Source: Zanthoxylum bungeanum (Eukaryota; Streptophyta; Magnoliopsida; Sapindales; Rutaceae). From it: a stretch of DNA of 64,000 nt. Each line of letters begins with the position of its first letter. Within the stretch, counting starts at the first letter, position 1. Of this stretch, positions 23,051 to 36,793 are shown piece after piece. The DNA is taken from positions 123,501 to 187,500 of the forward strand of contig SKCR01007822.1 of assembly GCA_019454045.1 (NCBI GenBank). The letters are read 5' to 3'. The notes beneath the pieces are model-generated. The model had not been told where the DNA came from. It searched no databases and worked only from the letters and a program-made list of their open reading frames with translations. The translations under genes and the position numbers were made by a program.

Positions 23051-24800
23051 CTTACATCTTGAAATAAAGAAAAAAAAAATACTTTTAAAATTTTGTTTAT
23101 TTAGTCATTAGTAGCTTGAAAAAAAAAATGGGCAACTTTGAGGTACATTCTTCAGGCCTTACTTGTAATGGGAGCTTTAGCCATTGGATACGACTTTTAG
23201 TTTCTTCTTGTTAAAATAATTTTAGATTTAGTTCTGTCTTTATTATTTTCTTTATTTAATTTTTTCTTCTTGCTAACCTTTGGTCTCATGGAAAATGAAG
23301 ATAATAATTAATTTGGGATTTTCGACAAATTAATTACAGAGCAATTAATTTGGTGAAACATAAAATGTTCATTTGAGCTTATCGAGTTGTAGCAAGGAGG
23401 TTAAATTCAGATCGGGTGATTTGACAGTAAAATTTTCAAGTTTCCGATAAAAAAGAATTTTCACGGGAGGGGGTGGTGTTTAGCGTACAACTGCCACGCA
23501 GTAGGGTTTTGTTCTTTCTAGTTGTGAATGCGGTGCGGTTTTGATTGCAGAGTTGGCTTTAGGATTTAGTAAAAAAAATTAAATCATTTTGAAATTTGAT
23601 TTGTCTAGTGCGTATGTCTAAGAAGGCAGTAACATCTGGCTCCCTATTGTTTAACAAAATTATGATAAATATCTTATTTACTGATTCTTTCAACAGTCCC
23701 TATTTTGTATGGCAAGGAGTTGGTGAATTTCTTCGAATCTGTCCCAAAATTTTCGCGACAATATAGGTATAAAAATATTATTCGGTATCAATTAGATATG
23801 AAATGAGTATACTTAATTAAATAATACTAAGTTCGATCATTTCCAATTCTTTATTTTAAAATTGAAGGTGTGAAATAATATCGTTTTGGTATTATATATA
23901 AAACGATCTCATCTCCAATGTTAAACAATAAATCTTAACATATCCAATTCCAGAATAAATATACAATTATGAAATGGGTAACCAATTCCCAAATGGGTAT
24001 TTAATTTCTAAATGGATAGTCAATTTTCGAACGAATAGTCAATTTTCGATATATCTAAACTATTCAAGATGGGTCGAGATCAAATATCGATTCGAGACTT
24101 GTTGAAAACAAATTATCAATACTCGATTTCCCAAGTTTGCAATATGATAGTTTTAAATAATTAAAAAATTGTATGTAAAAAGCCCCTAACATGTAAACAT
24201 CCCCTTTATCAAAATAAGAATAAAGTGAAAACGTTATTTCCTCTCGCTACAATTTTTTTTTTCGGAAACTTGAAAATTTTACTGTCAAATCACCCGATCC
24301 GAACTTAACCACTTTGCTACAACTCGATAAGCTCAAATAAACATTTTATGTTTCACCAGATTAATTGCTCTGTAATTAATTTGTCGAAAATCCCAGATTA
24401 ATTATTATCTTCATTTTCCATGAGACCAAAGGTTAGCAAGAAGAAAAATTAAATAAAGAAAATAATAAAGACAGAACTAAATCTAAAATTATTTTAGCAA
24501 CAAGAACTAAAAGTCGTATCCAATGGCTAAAGCTCCCATTACAAGTAAGGCCTGAAGAATGTACCTCAAAGTTGCCCATTTTTTTTTCAAGCTACTAATG
24601 ACTAAATAAACAAAATTTTAAAAGTATTTTTTTTTCTTTATTTCAAGATGTAAGCAAAGATACATGGATACAAAACTAACAACAATATTATAAGTCAGCA
24701 GATAAAACTACTAAAGCTAATGCCTCGAGTAATCAAAAAGCGAAGGCTCAAAACCAGAATGCAGGTGCAGAAATCGATACACTAAGATGGGGCTCCTAGA
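22901..24800. repeat. Large inverted repeat covering the AK-HSDH 3' end
   Basis: Left arm 22901-23464 and right arm about 24253-24800 are reverse complements with few differences. The right arm includes the last codons and stop of AK-HSDH (ggggctcctagatatgagg), and the left arm carries the same stop region inverted (tttctaggagcccc). The spacer 23465-24252 resembles HisRS upstream DNA. Confidence 0.85.
23465..24780. repeat. Compact HisRS/AK-HSDH spacer, paralogous to the expanded 10058-16185 region
   Basis: Collinear with pieces of the upstream block: 10058-10124, 10918-10950, 13781-14385, 15323-15550 and 16151-16185. It shares the phrases gccacgcagtagggttttg, aggcagtaacatctggctccc and cgataagctcaaataaacattttatg. 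It contains no gene. It lacks four insertions found in the upstream copy and so serves as an empty-site reference. Confidence 0.85.
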
Positions 24801-27800
24801 TATGAGGCCAGCCGCAATATGTCGCTGAAGATTCCACCGGCTGTGACTTGAGCTCCAGCACCAGGTCCGCGGACGATAAGTGGCTGCTCCTTGTACCTTG
24901 TTGTTGTGATAGCTATGATGTTATCGGAACCAGAGAGCTGTGCAAATGGGTGATCTTTCTTGTATCTTCGCAAATCTACATGCCCCTCTTTGTTGATAGC
25001 ATCCACCATGCCGACATATCGTAGGACCTGACAAACACATATTCGAAACAAAATCATGATATCGTGACACAAGTGAAAATGGAAAAAAGAAATAACATTC
25101 CTCAACATAAGCCACCCATCAAGGAAACAATCATACATAATCAAGAATTTATTGTGTACGATTGTACAGTTTTGTTTTCCATAGGATCTCTGAATGCGCC
25201 TTTCATAATTTGATTTTTTTTAACTTCTTGAATGATAAACCAGAATTCAAAAATTACTTCCGTAAATTCATTTTATGGGAGTAATGTAATTAGCAGAAGT
25301 TAAACTAGCAGAAATATTTTATCAAAAACTCACTTCCCCTGCATCCTCAGCCTCTTGTCTTTGCTTGGCCAACTCTTGGTCAAATTCTGGTAATTGCTTC
25401 ATAAATTCTTCGGCAGATGCACAAGCCTGTAAAAATCAAAAAATTACATCAGCGATGAACTGGAACCTCAGTGGAGTGTCAGATTGGGCAAAACTGTTTT
25501 CTTACTTTTAATGTTTCTGGCACAAGACTTCGAACAGAGAGATCAGAAAGTTCAAGCTTAAGACCGGATTCTCGGGCAAGAATAATCACCTGCAGAAAGA
25601 AAGTTTTCTTATTCTGATTCTCGACCAATTAAATTCAGCATTGAGCCATTCGAATAAATTACAAACAGATATGGAAGCATCAACAGTTGTAGTCAGACTC
25701 TCTGTCCATTCAAAATGTATGGCATGCCTTTACATTTGTTGCATGTTAATTAGAAATAATATAAGCCGCAGGAATTTGACCAAGTCAAAGAACCTGAGTG
25801 GACCAGATTCACAAAAACATCATCATTCCATAATGACTACTTACAGAATTTTTAAAGGTCAGAAAGCTCATGCGCCAACATTATTTCAATTATCTTACAC
25901 ATGCCTTAACCTAATAAAGCTGTTAGGGAATGGCAACTGAGTAAATGTCTTGATGAAATCCTTGACATTAACCAATTGCCAATAGAAGGGGGCGTCGGGG
26001 GAGAACTAATTCAACATTGGGAATTGTCATGACCATTTTTTTTATAGGGAGGAATTGTAACGACCATTTAAATAACATAACAAACAATTACTGCACACAG
26101 TACCTTTCTGGCAACATCTGTTCCGGATAGATCATCCCTTGGATCAGGCTCTGTATAACCCGCTTCTTTCGCCTCTGCCACTGCCTCACTGAACGATCTT
26201 GTGCCTACAAAGTTGTTAAAAAGATAACTCAAAGTCCCACTGCAAAAACAACACACAGGTGAATGCTTGTGTCAGAAGATGCATTACATGACAAATACAT
26301 CGATATTTCATATTTTTACTCCACATAGGCTATTTGTGATATGACTCAGTACATATGACCAACCTGAAAATGCCTTCAATACACAATATCTTGTCCCCGG
26401 TTTCAAGCAGACCCCTTAAAGTGCTGATAATTGGAAGACCAGCTCCAACAGTTGCTTCATAGAAGTAATGTGTGTAGGATTTCCGTTGAAGATCTCTCAG
26501 CTTTAAGTACTGGATTTACACAGTATTAATAAATCTATCAGCAAAAATTCAACAATATAAAAGAATTGACCAAAACGTCCTAAAACTATTCTTTTTCTAA
26601 AAACAAGAAAGTGGACACGGTTATAGTTCATCCAGTAAGGTAACAAACAAACAACACATCGACAAAAAGGCCCCAGCAGTTGGTTGATATGAAAAAAAGA
26701 AGCAAGCATAGATGAATAACCATCAAGAAGATGTATCTAAAGAGTAAAGTTATTTCCAAAATCTGGATAGTTTTCCTACTCTCCAAAAGAGTAACTCTAC
26801 CCGAGACTCTTCTATATGACAACGATGACAATGAATGATGGATGATCATATCCCAAATACATGAGAATTTCATTACCTGAACCAGAGGTCCAGAATTTGC
26901 CTTTTTGTTTGGGGTGATCACGTGAATTCCTCTCCGCAACCAATCATGGTAACAGCTGGCAACATTAGAATCTGCTGTACAGTCTACCAAGACTGTATTT
27001 GGGATCAAATGATTTCCATGCACAAGTTGCGTAAATTTCTCCAGGTCAGCCACTTCTCCTTTCTCCTTTAGAAGCTCTTTCCATGTTGATAAGTCAATTC
27101 CCCTACAATGAATATTAATGAGACCAAGGGTTGCAGCCATCATATTAACCACATTCACAGCATGAACTGTTGTTTCTTATTAAAAACAAAATAGTCATAG
27201 CCAAGGTGTCAAAGATGAAATCTATGAACACTTCATATTGTTGGAAACCCCACAGAGCTCCCAACAAAAACTAATCATATGAACTTATTTTTGTTAGTAC
27301 GAATAGCGGTTATGTCTATGCTCAGCAGGAAGAGCAGAGTTACCACATATTGTTTACCATCTGATTCAGTGATATCAAACTATGAATACTCAAATAAAGT
27401 TTGTAACTTACGTGTCACTCAAGAGCATTGTCCTTGAGCCAGTGATTCCCATGACCCGCAAGTCAATGTTAAACTCTTCCTTAAGGACTGCTGCCTGCCA
27501 AAGAAATAGAAATTTCAAAACTTGTACAGGTACCAACTACGAAAGAGCATTTTGATTTATAATTTAAGAACCAACTTCATAACTTCATATTAAGTTGCTA
27601 CATTTTAAGAAAAGATACCAATATGCCAACCAGATTAATGAACCCCTTGCTCACTTGATGGCTACTGCATGCCAAGTCATATCAATTAGCTATTCGTAAT
27701 TTGTCTAATGAAGAGCAGACCTATTGTTTAATGTCTAAAATAGACTTATTTAATGCAATACAGATCAATAGTATTACCAATGTTTACATCGGATGTCCTT

Positions 27801-30800
27801 GAATTTATTATTATTGACCAAGATTACAAATGAAAATTAAAAAATCCATATATTCTCAAACGTCAACATTGATTATTTCATAGACGCTAGAAGAAGGCGA
27901 ACTATCTAATAGTGCACCTGATCTCTGAGCTGGTCAAGTAATGTAGCACCTATCAATCCAGGGCCAATAATCCCCATTGCTATAGTGGTTCTTGAAAGAT
28001 AAAACCTTGAGTGGACAGCCCTCAAAGCCTTAATGCAATCTTCACGCTTAAGTACTACAGTAATATTATACTCGGAGCAACCTTGAGCTATAGCACGGAT
28101 GTTGATATTAGCCTGCATTATTGATTCATCAAACAATTATTGCAAATATAATTAGAGATTAAGATTCAACCCAGAATTAATAGACTGAGTAAACTATCAT
28201 ATTTATTTATAAAGAGGTGATATTTTTACCTTCGCCAGAGCATTGAAAAGAGTGGCACTAACACCCGGAGTACTCGCCATTTTCTGGCCAACTGCTGCTA
28301 GAATGCTACAGTTTGGTATGATTGACACCTAAGAAGAGTTATCTTGAGATATAGTTGTAGTAGAAAAATAGAAGCTTGGATATAATTGCTGGAAAAATAA
28401 TATATGAAAATGGAGCTCCTAATCACAGCACAGAAACAAGCTAAGAATTTGGACTATAACTAATCGTGGAGACATGAAATGCCTTATCTCTCAATTATTG
28501 CACCGTACATGAATTTTCTGCTGATTTCATACTTTAAAGTATAAACTGTCATGTAACGAAGCGAATAGCTTAAAAATTATTTTCAGCAATATTCCAGTCT
28601 TGATATATTTATCAAGCAGATGTATATTTATCACCTCAAGTCTAGTCTTATTAGGAAAAAAAGGGAATGATAAGTTGAAGAAAAGATTACTATATCAGAA
28701 GTCAGAACCACATTCAAATCCATAATATTAAGGAACAACCAGATAAGCAATCACAGGACAAGATATGATTTAAATTGTATAGGTTCATATATTTGTAAAC
28801 TTATCGAGTCCAAACGCATAACCACAATACAAACATACCTGGGAAAGACGTCCAGCATTCAAAGCTTCACGAAATCTAGACTCCAGTGCCTCAGCAACAG
28901 CTTTGACTTCCTTTTCAGGCACAGCAAAGCACACAGAATGCTCACTACTGGCCTACATCATTATCAGTCACTAAGCATCTGTGTGTATTAAATATGAATC
29001 TCCCTTGAACTGAAATCAGAGGATGAAAGTACCTGGGATATCATGATGACATTAGCTCCAACATCTTTCGCTACACCAAAAATTGCATTTGCCGTACCAG
29101 GAACACCAGCCATTCCGGTACTGCAAAAAAATGAATGAAGATAAAAATGGAGTGAAAATAGTTAAAATTTTATAAGCCAAAAAAATCATACAGCTGATAT
29201 TGAAACAGGCAACTCACCCCTCCACATTTACAAGAGCCAAATTGTCTATCGTTGCAAACCCTTTTACAAGAGAGTCCACTCTTTGGTCATCTTCATTTTC
29301 AGCAACAGGAAGCCGGCATATCGTTGTTCCAGGTGCAGAGAGGTTAAAAATGTTCCTTATCGCAATTGGGATGTCATATTGCATAACTGGGATAATGGTT
29401 CGCGGGTGCAAGACATTTGCTCCAAAATATGACTGCAAATACACACGAGTTTTGTGTAAGAAACATAATTCTGAATTCTGCACAACTTTGGCAGGCATAA
29501 GAGTAATGGTCAATTCACCATTTCCCAGGCTTCTTGATAAGACAGTGTCCTCAGAATCACAGCTTCACTAACTGCAGAATTCCAGTCATGAGAATATCAA
29601 AGTTATGATCCATTAGAATTCTAAGCATACAAAACTACTGAGGATCTTATGAAAATGGAAATAACCAATTAGGAGACTGCAGATTCAAAAGGCATACATA
29701 TAGCGCTCTATACAAACCTTTTCTTGGGTCAGCACTGTAAACTCCATCCACATCTGTCCAAATTGTGACTTGACGAGCCCTGAGTAGAGCTCCCATTATA
29801 GCTGCAGAGAAGTCACTTCCATCCCTCTTCAAAGTTGTAGGAATATTATCAGGTGTGCTGGCTATAAAACCAGTTGCAATTATTGTCTTTGATGGACTCT
29901 GAGAAAACCATTTCTCAAGTCTTTTTTCAGATTCCGAGAAATCAGGATCAACTTGATTAGAGCTAGTTGGATTTACAATAATGACTTCCCTTGTATCCAT
30001 CCATTTGCAATCAATGCCATTCTGCACCAGAAAAAAATAATATGTTAGTTCAAATATCTTCTAGAAGTTATAGGTGGCCATCTTCCAAAAGTTATAATTT
30101 ACATATATTTTTTAATAAAAAAAAAAATAACCACTGCACCTTTCTGACAACAGCCGCTAACATCTGAGCAGACCACAACTCTCCGTGTCCGGCAACAAAA
30201 TCTGAAAATGATTCTGTAGCATGGCCAGCTGCAAAAATTATAAAATGATTAGCTGATGGTTTCCAACAAATGTTAAATAAAAGACTAAATTCCTAAAACA
30301 AGTTTGACCCAGTAAAGAAAAAGTTTGATAACAGCATAGGCCATAGTAATCCCACCCATAATCCATGAGATAACAGAAACAAGTCAACAGCTTCTATCAA
30401 AAAGAACAAACAATTAGTGAACACAATCCAAATATGTGACCTTCCGAACTCGTATGACAGCCATGATGAACTCAAGAGATAAAATACGCAAGTTGTCAAC
30501 TAAAAATAGAGCAAATGGAGATAAAGTTTAACCAACATTGAAGTAGTTATTCAACTGATATGACAGGCATACAAAACATAGAACATGAATAGCATGATTA
30601 GTATAGCTTGGAATGGAAATTTAAATTTCGAACAGTTAAAGCAATATGTCATAGTTTTTTTTTTTTAGAAAAAGATTGAAATAAGTAAATAAACTTCATT
30701 TGGGAGGGACAAATTCTACAGGATGATAATACCAAATAGTTTAAGTGAAGGAACAAATTCATAATTGTGAGAATTTGTGAAGAAAATGTGTATTAATATT

Positions 30801-33265
30801 TGCTTAAATTTAGAATCACAATGAGAGGCCTTTATATAGACATTATATAACTATCATATTAAACACACAACTACCGTATTAAATACACAACTACCAACTA
30901 CACACTACGCAACTACACAACTACCATATTAATAATCTAACATCCCCCTCAAACTCAAGATGGTAGTGAGGAAACCAGATTGAGTTTGGAAATGAGGGTT
31001 GTGTAACAGCCAGGAAAAAAATACTTTGTGAAGATATCAGCTATTTGATCATCGGAGCGTAGATACACCTATTTGGAGACAGGGACAAGGAGATAAGACC
31101 TGTTTGGAGACAGGGACAAGGAGATAAGACATGTTTGGAGACAGGGACAAGGAGATAAGACTTGTTTGGAGACAGGAACAATGAGATAAGACATGTTTGG
31201 AGACATGGACAATGAGATAATACCTGTTTGGAAACAGGGATAAGAAGATAAGACCTGTTTGGAAACAGGGACAAAGAGATATCCAGAGATCGGAACTCTG
31301 GCTCTGATACCATGTGAGAATTTGTGAAGAAAATGTGTATTAACATTTACTTAATTAGAACTTAAGGCCTTTATATAGGCATTACACAACTACCATATTA
31401 AACACACAACTACCATATTAAATACACTACAACACAACTACCAACTACACACTATACAACTACACAACTATCATATTAATAATCTAACATTAATAATCTA
31501 ACATCCCCCTCAAACTCAAGATGGTAGTGAGGAAACCAGATTGAGTTTGGAAATGAGGGTTGTGTAACAGCCAGGAAAAAAAGACTTTGTGAAGTTATCA
31601 ACTATTTGATCATCGGAGCGTAGATACACCTATTTGGAGACAGAGACAAGGAGATAAGACTTGTTTGGAGACAGGGACAAGGAGATAAAACCTATTTGGA
31701 GACAAAACCTATTTGGAGACAGAGACAAAGAGATAAGACTTGTTTGGAGACAGGAACAATGAGATAAGACATGTTTGGAGACATGGACAATGAGATAATA
31801 CCTGTTTGGAAACAGGGATAAGAAGATAAGACCTGTTTGGAAACAGGGACAAAGAGATATCCAGAGATCGGAACTCTGGCTCTGATACCATGTGAGAATT
31901 TGTAAAGAAAATGTGTATTAATATTTACTTAATTAGAACTTAAGGCCTTTATATAGGTATTACACAACTACCATATTAAACACACAACTACCATATTAAA
32001 TACACTACAACACAACTACCAACTACACAACTACCATATTAATAATCTAACAATGATAAATAGTTAGCAAGGAGTGTTACTTTATCACTAATAGTAAAGA
32101 CAGATACACACAAAAGTGTTACAATTTCCTCCACCAATAAATCCCACGAATATGCATCAAATGCGTGCAGTGTTACCTATGTATATAGCACGAAGCATTG
32201 CTTTCAGGTTGTTCATGTCATGGTGCAACCGAGACAAAAAACCAGCAAGTTCATCTCCATCAAGTAGATCATGTGCTGTTAATTGGTGCTTTTCAAAAAC
32301 AGCATCCAGAGCAGATAAGTAGGAATCATCTCGCGACTGAGCCTTGTAGATGAGGTCATACATCATATCTGTCACTTTTGACATAGCTGACACAACTACC
32401 AACTTCCTTTCTGTAGCATCATTAACTATTATCTCCGCAACATTTTTTATTCTTTGGGAGCTTCCAACACATGTGCCACCAAACTTATGAACTGACCACG
32501 TTTCTCCTTTCGGAATGTGAGCTTCCTCGGTTGATTTTTCCACTGAAATATCTGTAAACGTATAGAAGAAAAGTAAAGATGGACTCAACTCAACTTACAT
32601 TTGTCATTTACAAGATAGTGACAATTTATTAGATCTCGACAATGGACAGAGCAGCTAATGGACCTGTAACTGAAGCCAATATGTGCGTATTCAAAGGATC
32701 CCTTTTCCTCCTCTGAGAAACAAAACTCAATCTGGAACATGAAACATAAAAAATAAAGATTACTTAAAAGAAAATGTTGCCCTTTAAACTCACAAGAAAT
32801 GTTCAGAAAGATAAATCTTTTGTGAAATCCATGTTGCAGCTTTTGAAACCATACATAGAAGGAGCATAGCTACCTATTCCCTTACAAAAACAAATGAAAT
32901 GTAAACACAAAATTTCAAAAGCAGCTTCAAGATCTCGAATCAATTCAAATAAATATCAAAACACACAGCCAGCGAAAAACGCACCAAAATGCATCGTTTC
33001 AACACGCGTTCGCTTCTTTCTTTCTTTTTTTTAAAAAAAAAAAAAAAAAAATGTAGGAAACAATTCAAGCCGTGAAATTAAATCTCATTATAACAGATAC
33101 CAGAACAGCAAATGAACCAAAACAATACCTGGAAATAATGGAAGGAATGAGAGAGAAAGAGCGGCAATGAAAGATCCCGTTATTGCTGTTACTAAGCTTT
33201 GATTTTTGAAGCAATGCGGCTGAGGAGTTAACGATAGGCGACGAGATAGTCGAAGAGAACGCCAT
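24782..33265 (-). CDS. AK-HSDH: Bifunctional aspartokinase/homoserine dehydrogenase, chloroplast (18 exons)
   Basis: Catalyses the first and third steps of threonine/methionine/isoleucine synthesis from aspartate. Exons: 33265-33129, 32731-32664, 32551-32177, 30228-30140, 30021-29718, 29571-29519, 29432-29218, 29120-29033, 28952-28839, 28328-28230, 28112-27918, 27494-27412, 27102-26877, 26509-26364, 26239-26104, 25589-25506, 25426-25334, 25027-24782. The total is 2751 nt (916 aa), phases agree at every GT-AG junction, and the length is usual for the family. Residues 1 to about 80 are Ser/Arg-rich, like a plastid transit peptide. The kinase begins at KFGGTCVGSS (residue 91) with TTLKRDGSDFSAAIMG in exon 5. 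Two ACT-type regulatory segments follow (GFATIDNLALVNVEG; MASTPGVSATLFNALAKANI). The dehydrogenase NAD site is MGIIGPGLIGATLLDQLRD, with catalytic-region motifs GAGLPIISTL and SGTLSYLFNNF. It ends LASYLGAPS. Feedback inhibition by threonine is known for the family. Confidence 0.96.
30766..32052 (-). mobile_element. TRIM-like element in tandem LTR-int-LTR-int-LTR form, in AK-HSDH intron 3
   Basis: Three related terminal repeats lie at 30766-30942, 31313-31503 and 31891-32052, separated by two similar internal regions. On the minus strand each LTR starts TGTTAGATTATTAA and ends TCTCACA. It is followed by the tRNA-Met primer site TGGTATCAGAGCC (at 31298-31312 and 31876-31890) and preceded by a polypurine tract TTGAGGGGGA. 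The whole is flanked by ATAAT (30761-30765) and ATGAT (32053-32057), 4 of 5 matching. There is no coding capacity. Short LTRs, a primer site, a polypurine tract and no genes fit a TRIM. Confidence 0.87.
31069..31285. repeat. 31-bp minisatellite inside the TRIM internal region
   Basis: Seven 31-bp units (TTTGGAGACAGGGACAAGGA-type) run head to tail. A related array of 31-bp units with one irregular joint is in the second internal region, about 31630-31862. Because 31 is not a multiple of 3, any reading frame through it cycles, so the ORFs here are not protein genes. Confidence 0.92.
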
Positions 33266-33774
33266 TGAATTGAATTCCTTTTTCTCTCTCTCTCTCTCTC
33301 TCACTCTATCAGTGAAATATTATTTGGCGGCTTTGGTTTTTTAATTATACGAGACCTGAATAATTGTCTGGTGCGTGTCATATTATCAATTAATTAATAT
33401 ATGATTTAATATCTAATTTTTTAAATTATTTTTTTTATAGATTTTCTTGAGGATACGGAGGGATTCGGAAGAGTTGAGTTGATGAAATGTGATGGAGGGG
33501 GAGGCTCTGCTGCGTGACAGTGACAGTGACAGTGACAGTGTCTGATTAATGCAGCCAGTAGTAGGATGACACGTAGTCGAGATAATTTAAGCTCTTCTGT
33601 CACGTGTGTCAACAAAATTGATAATAACTTTACGATCCCTATTCTTTTTAAATATTGTTTCTAAAATGATAGTTTTTTACATTTATAACAAATCGGTTCC
33701 CAACAGCTAGACCCGACCAAGGTTCCGGTTCGAAACCGAATCGGTTGTAACCAGTCGGTTCCGATAATCAAAGG
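33266..33774. promoter_or_regulatory. AK-HSDH 5' leader and promoter region
   Basis: A (CT)n tract on the plus strand at about 33283-33304 (GA-rich in the leader) lies 18-39 bases upstream of the start codon. A hexanucleotide (GTGACA)4GTG is at 33514-33540. A short ggttccggttcgaaaccg segment near 33718-33765 looks like a hAT subterminal remnant. I see no gene. Confidence 0.5.
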
Positions 33775-34370
33775 ATTCAAGCTGCTTTAGCCATGATCTT
33801 TATATCATTGGTGTTAAAATATTGACCATCTTTATGTTAGAAAAGTCCAGACTTATATGAATGTATACACTACACACAATTTATAAATAATAAATTATCA
33901 TTTGCACTTAATAATTTCCGAGTCCGTTGATTGGACATACAAGACATGAATATTAATATCCATATATCATATCTGGTTTGTTATCATCCTTAACTGTCGG
34001 TCACTAATAAATACATAAATATTAAATCATGATAAAAATATCAAGTTATCCGGATGATTGAATTTAGATAAATGTAATATAAATAAATTTGTAAGTGGGA
34101 AATTCAGATTTGGTGGTTTTTTTTTTAATAAATGCATACCCAACTTAAACCAATTGGTTGAGAGGAATCTAATATATATATTATAAAAATATGTTTGTTT
34201 GTTTTTTTTTTTTACTTTCTAAAATATCAAGGTAATAACAATAGTGAAGCAAGTCAACACTAAACATTACATGATTTAGTCAATCTTATGGTTATTAAAG
34301 CTATACTCAATGGATTCAATCTGTTTTAGTCATGATCTTTATATCATTGGTGTGAAAATATTGACTATCT

Positions 34371-35711
34371 AATGAGCGACAATATGTATATATTTCCCGC
34401 TTATCTAGCTTGATATTGTGAATTATCTCGAGTTCTATGAGTATTTTGGGGTTTATTTTGCAGGTTAAGATGATATTGAGACTCAATAGAATCAATAAGT
34501 GATAATATCGACAAAATTGAGAGCAAATTAGGACAAATTTAGAGTCAAAACACGCGTCCAAACACTGGTTTGTGAGTCGTGACGCGCGTATAATGTCACC
34601 ATGGCAGAGGATTAGGCGTCGCGAAGCCGCTTATGGCGTCGCAACTCCTCGAGCAATGGCCATACCTATTTATTCATAGGAGGTGACATCGCAACGCCCC
34701 AAATGAATTTCAGAAACATCAGAAAAGTTTTATACTTGCATAAAGACTCCATGACTTTCCCTATAAATGCATAAGTGCGTCCAAAATCTTAGAGGGATAA
34801 TATTAGACACAACAAGAGAGTATTATAACATAATTTTAAAATCCTCCAAAGAGATTGTTGAGAGAAAAGACACAGCACATTAAACGAGCACAGCCCATAA
34901 ACTCAACAGCATGGAGCGAATGACTGACAATCCCAACATAGTTTCTTCTTCTTATACTTCCTCAATGTTTTGCTTATCATTGATTATTTATTTAAATTTT
35001 TTGAGCATGTCTAGTAACTAAACCTATAATATGGAGTTGTTATGAAACCCAATATTTTGAGCTTTTAAATCCAGTTTTTCTTATATCTTGTGTGATAATT
35101 TGGCTTGTTTATTGAATATTGTTCTTAATGCGTCTTGTTGTTTGATCACCAATAAGATTGATGTGGTAAATTTAATCGAACTTGACAAATGAATTTTAGG
35201 TTTAGCCTTAGATTCAATAGCACACGATCTCATCTTATGGATTTCCCTATAAGATATAAATATACATGTAGGGTGAGTGTAGCCATAATTAGAACTTGAT
35301 CTTAATGAGTTTGGGGTTAATTAATTGATATATAAATTTAGTTAATTAATTTACTCTTAATATTTGTACATGACCATCGAAAGAGGCTTATGAATATCTT
35401 AGTTTTCAAGGTTAATAAGTCAATTTGTTACACGAGTATAGGAAAACCAAATCATCTTTAGAATAATAATTGGTGGATTCACAACCTTAGATGTCTTCTT
35501 CTCATTGATACTTTTAAAATTATTATAGTTATATTTGTTTTCTTTAGCTTTAATTTAAATTCAAATCAAAATCATATTTAATTTTAATTAGATACATGTA
35601 GGTTATTAGTCTTAATAAGTAGTAATGTATGTAATAAGTTCTCGAGGGATCAATAACTTTTATATTACTTGAGCGATACGTGCACTTGCGTAACGTGCGA
35701 AAATCACGATC
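34371..35711. mobile_element. LTR-like insertion, copy in unit A
   Basis: A 1341-bp insert bounded by ACTATCT at 34364-34370 and 35712-35718. The intermediate copy at about 37735-37760 reads straight through (tattgactatctttatattatttacatgc), so this is a true insertion. GC-richer blocks (gcgtcgcgaagccgcttatgg) and lack of coding sequence suggest a solo LTR, but the ends are not canonical TG...CA and the type is uncertain. Confidence 0.6.
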
Positions 35712-36793
35712 ACTATCTTTATGTTATTTACATGCAGACATTTTGGTACATAACTTCAAGCATAATTTGTTATATTAGTATAGAAAAATCCTGACTGTTA
35801 GTGTCATAGAAAAGGAATTTGATGATGCAACGCTACGACTTCAACGCGCATTCGCGGGCATTACAAAAAGATGTCGAAGCAAATGGACGTGAAACTCAAT
35901 AGCTTATTGAAGAAAATATAGTGCAGTTTTTATAGCTTATGACTCTCAATGTAAGTGAGTTGATAATTAAAGTACTATAAGCTCATATGACTTATACACA
36001 TTCATATAGATGCATTAGGAACATGTGCAAAATATTTTTAAATCTTAAAAACCTGAGTTTTGGCACTGTGACCGGCATACCGATCCCCGATACCAGCGAT
36101 CGTAATTTTTTTTACCAATCTCCATTGTCTCTAAAATCATATATATATATATATATATAATTTAATTATTTATTTATTTATTGGTATTTTATTTTGTGTT
36201 TATTTATTTATTTTTCTTTTGATTATTTATTAATTTATTTAACAATACTTGTTAGCAAAATATATTTTTAGAAAATATTACATGTAATAATGCACAGAAA
36301 AATAATACATAAAAAGTATAAAAGCATAAATTCTAATTTATATTACCTTCAAAGTCTTATCCTGACGCACTTGGTGATTTTTCCAACACTTCGTACCAAA
36401 TTCTATGTTCTGTGTTGTACGAATGAGCTTGAATTGTTGTTATTTATTTTCTAAAAATATAATTTGCTAACATAAGTAGTGTTAAATAAATTAATAAATA
36501 ATCCAAAGAAAATTAAATATATAAATATATAAAGACTATTAAAATATATTCGAGTCGAGCTCGATCTCAATATTTTATTAACGAGTCAAGTTCGAACAAC
36601 ACATATAAAACTCGATTCGAGCTTGAGGATTGAACCGGACATTACTCGATTCCATTACATCCTTACACATATGTTACATACATATAAGATGGAATAGAAA
36701 AAAGAATAAATTATATTGATTAAGCATATATGAATGATTAAATCAACAAATTAGTAATTCTAACATTTCATTTAAAAAGTTATTTGTGAACAT

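Noticed and set aside
31041..31346. 101-aa Ser/Pro/Cys-rich repetitive open frame
   Set aside because: Translation of the 31-bp minisatellite cycling through frames.
31069..31862. Regular repeats of about 31 bp, superficially CRISPR-like
   Set aside because: Units abut with no spacers, lie in a TRIM internal region in a plant intron, and no cas genes exist.
33266..33304. N-terminal extension of AK-HSDH (REREREKKEFNS)
   Set aside because: No ATG. It is a reading of the GA repeat in the leader.
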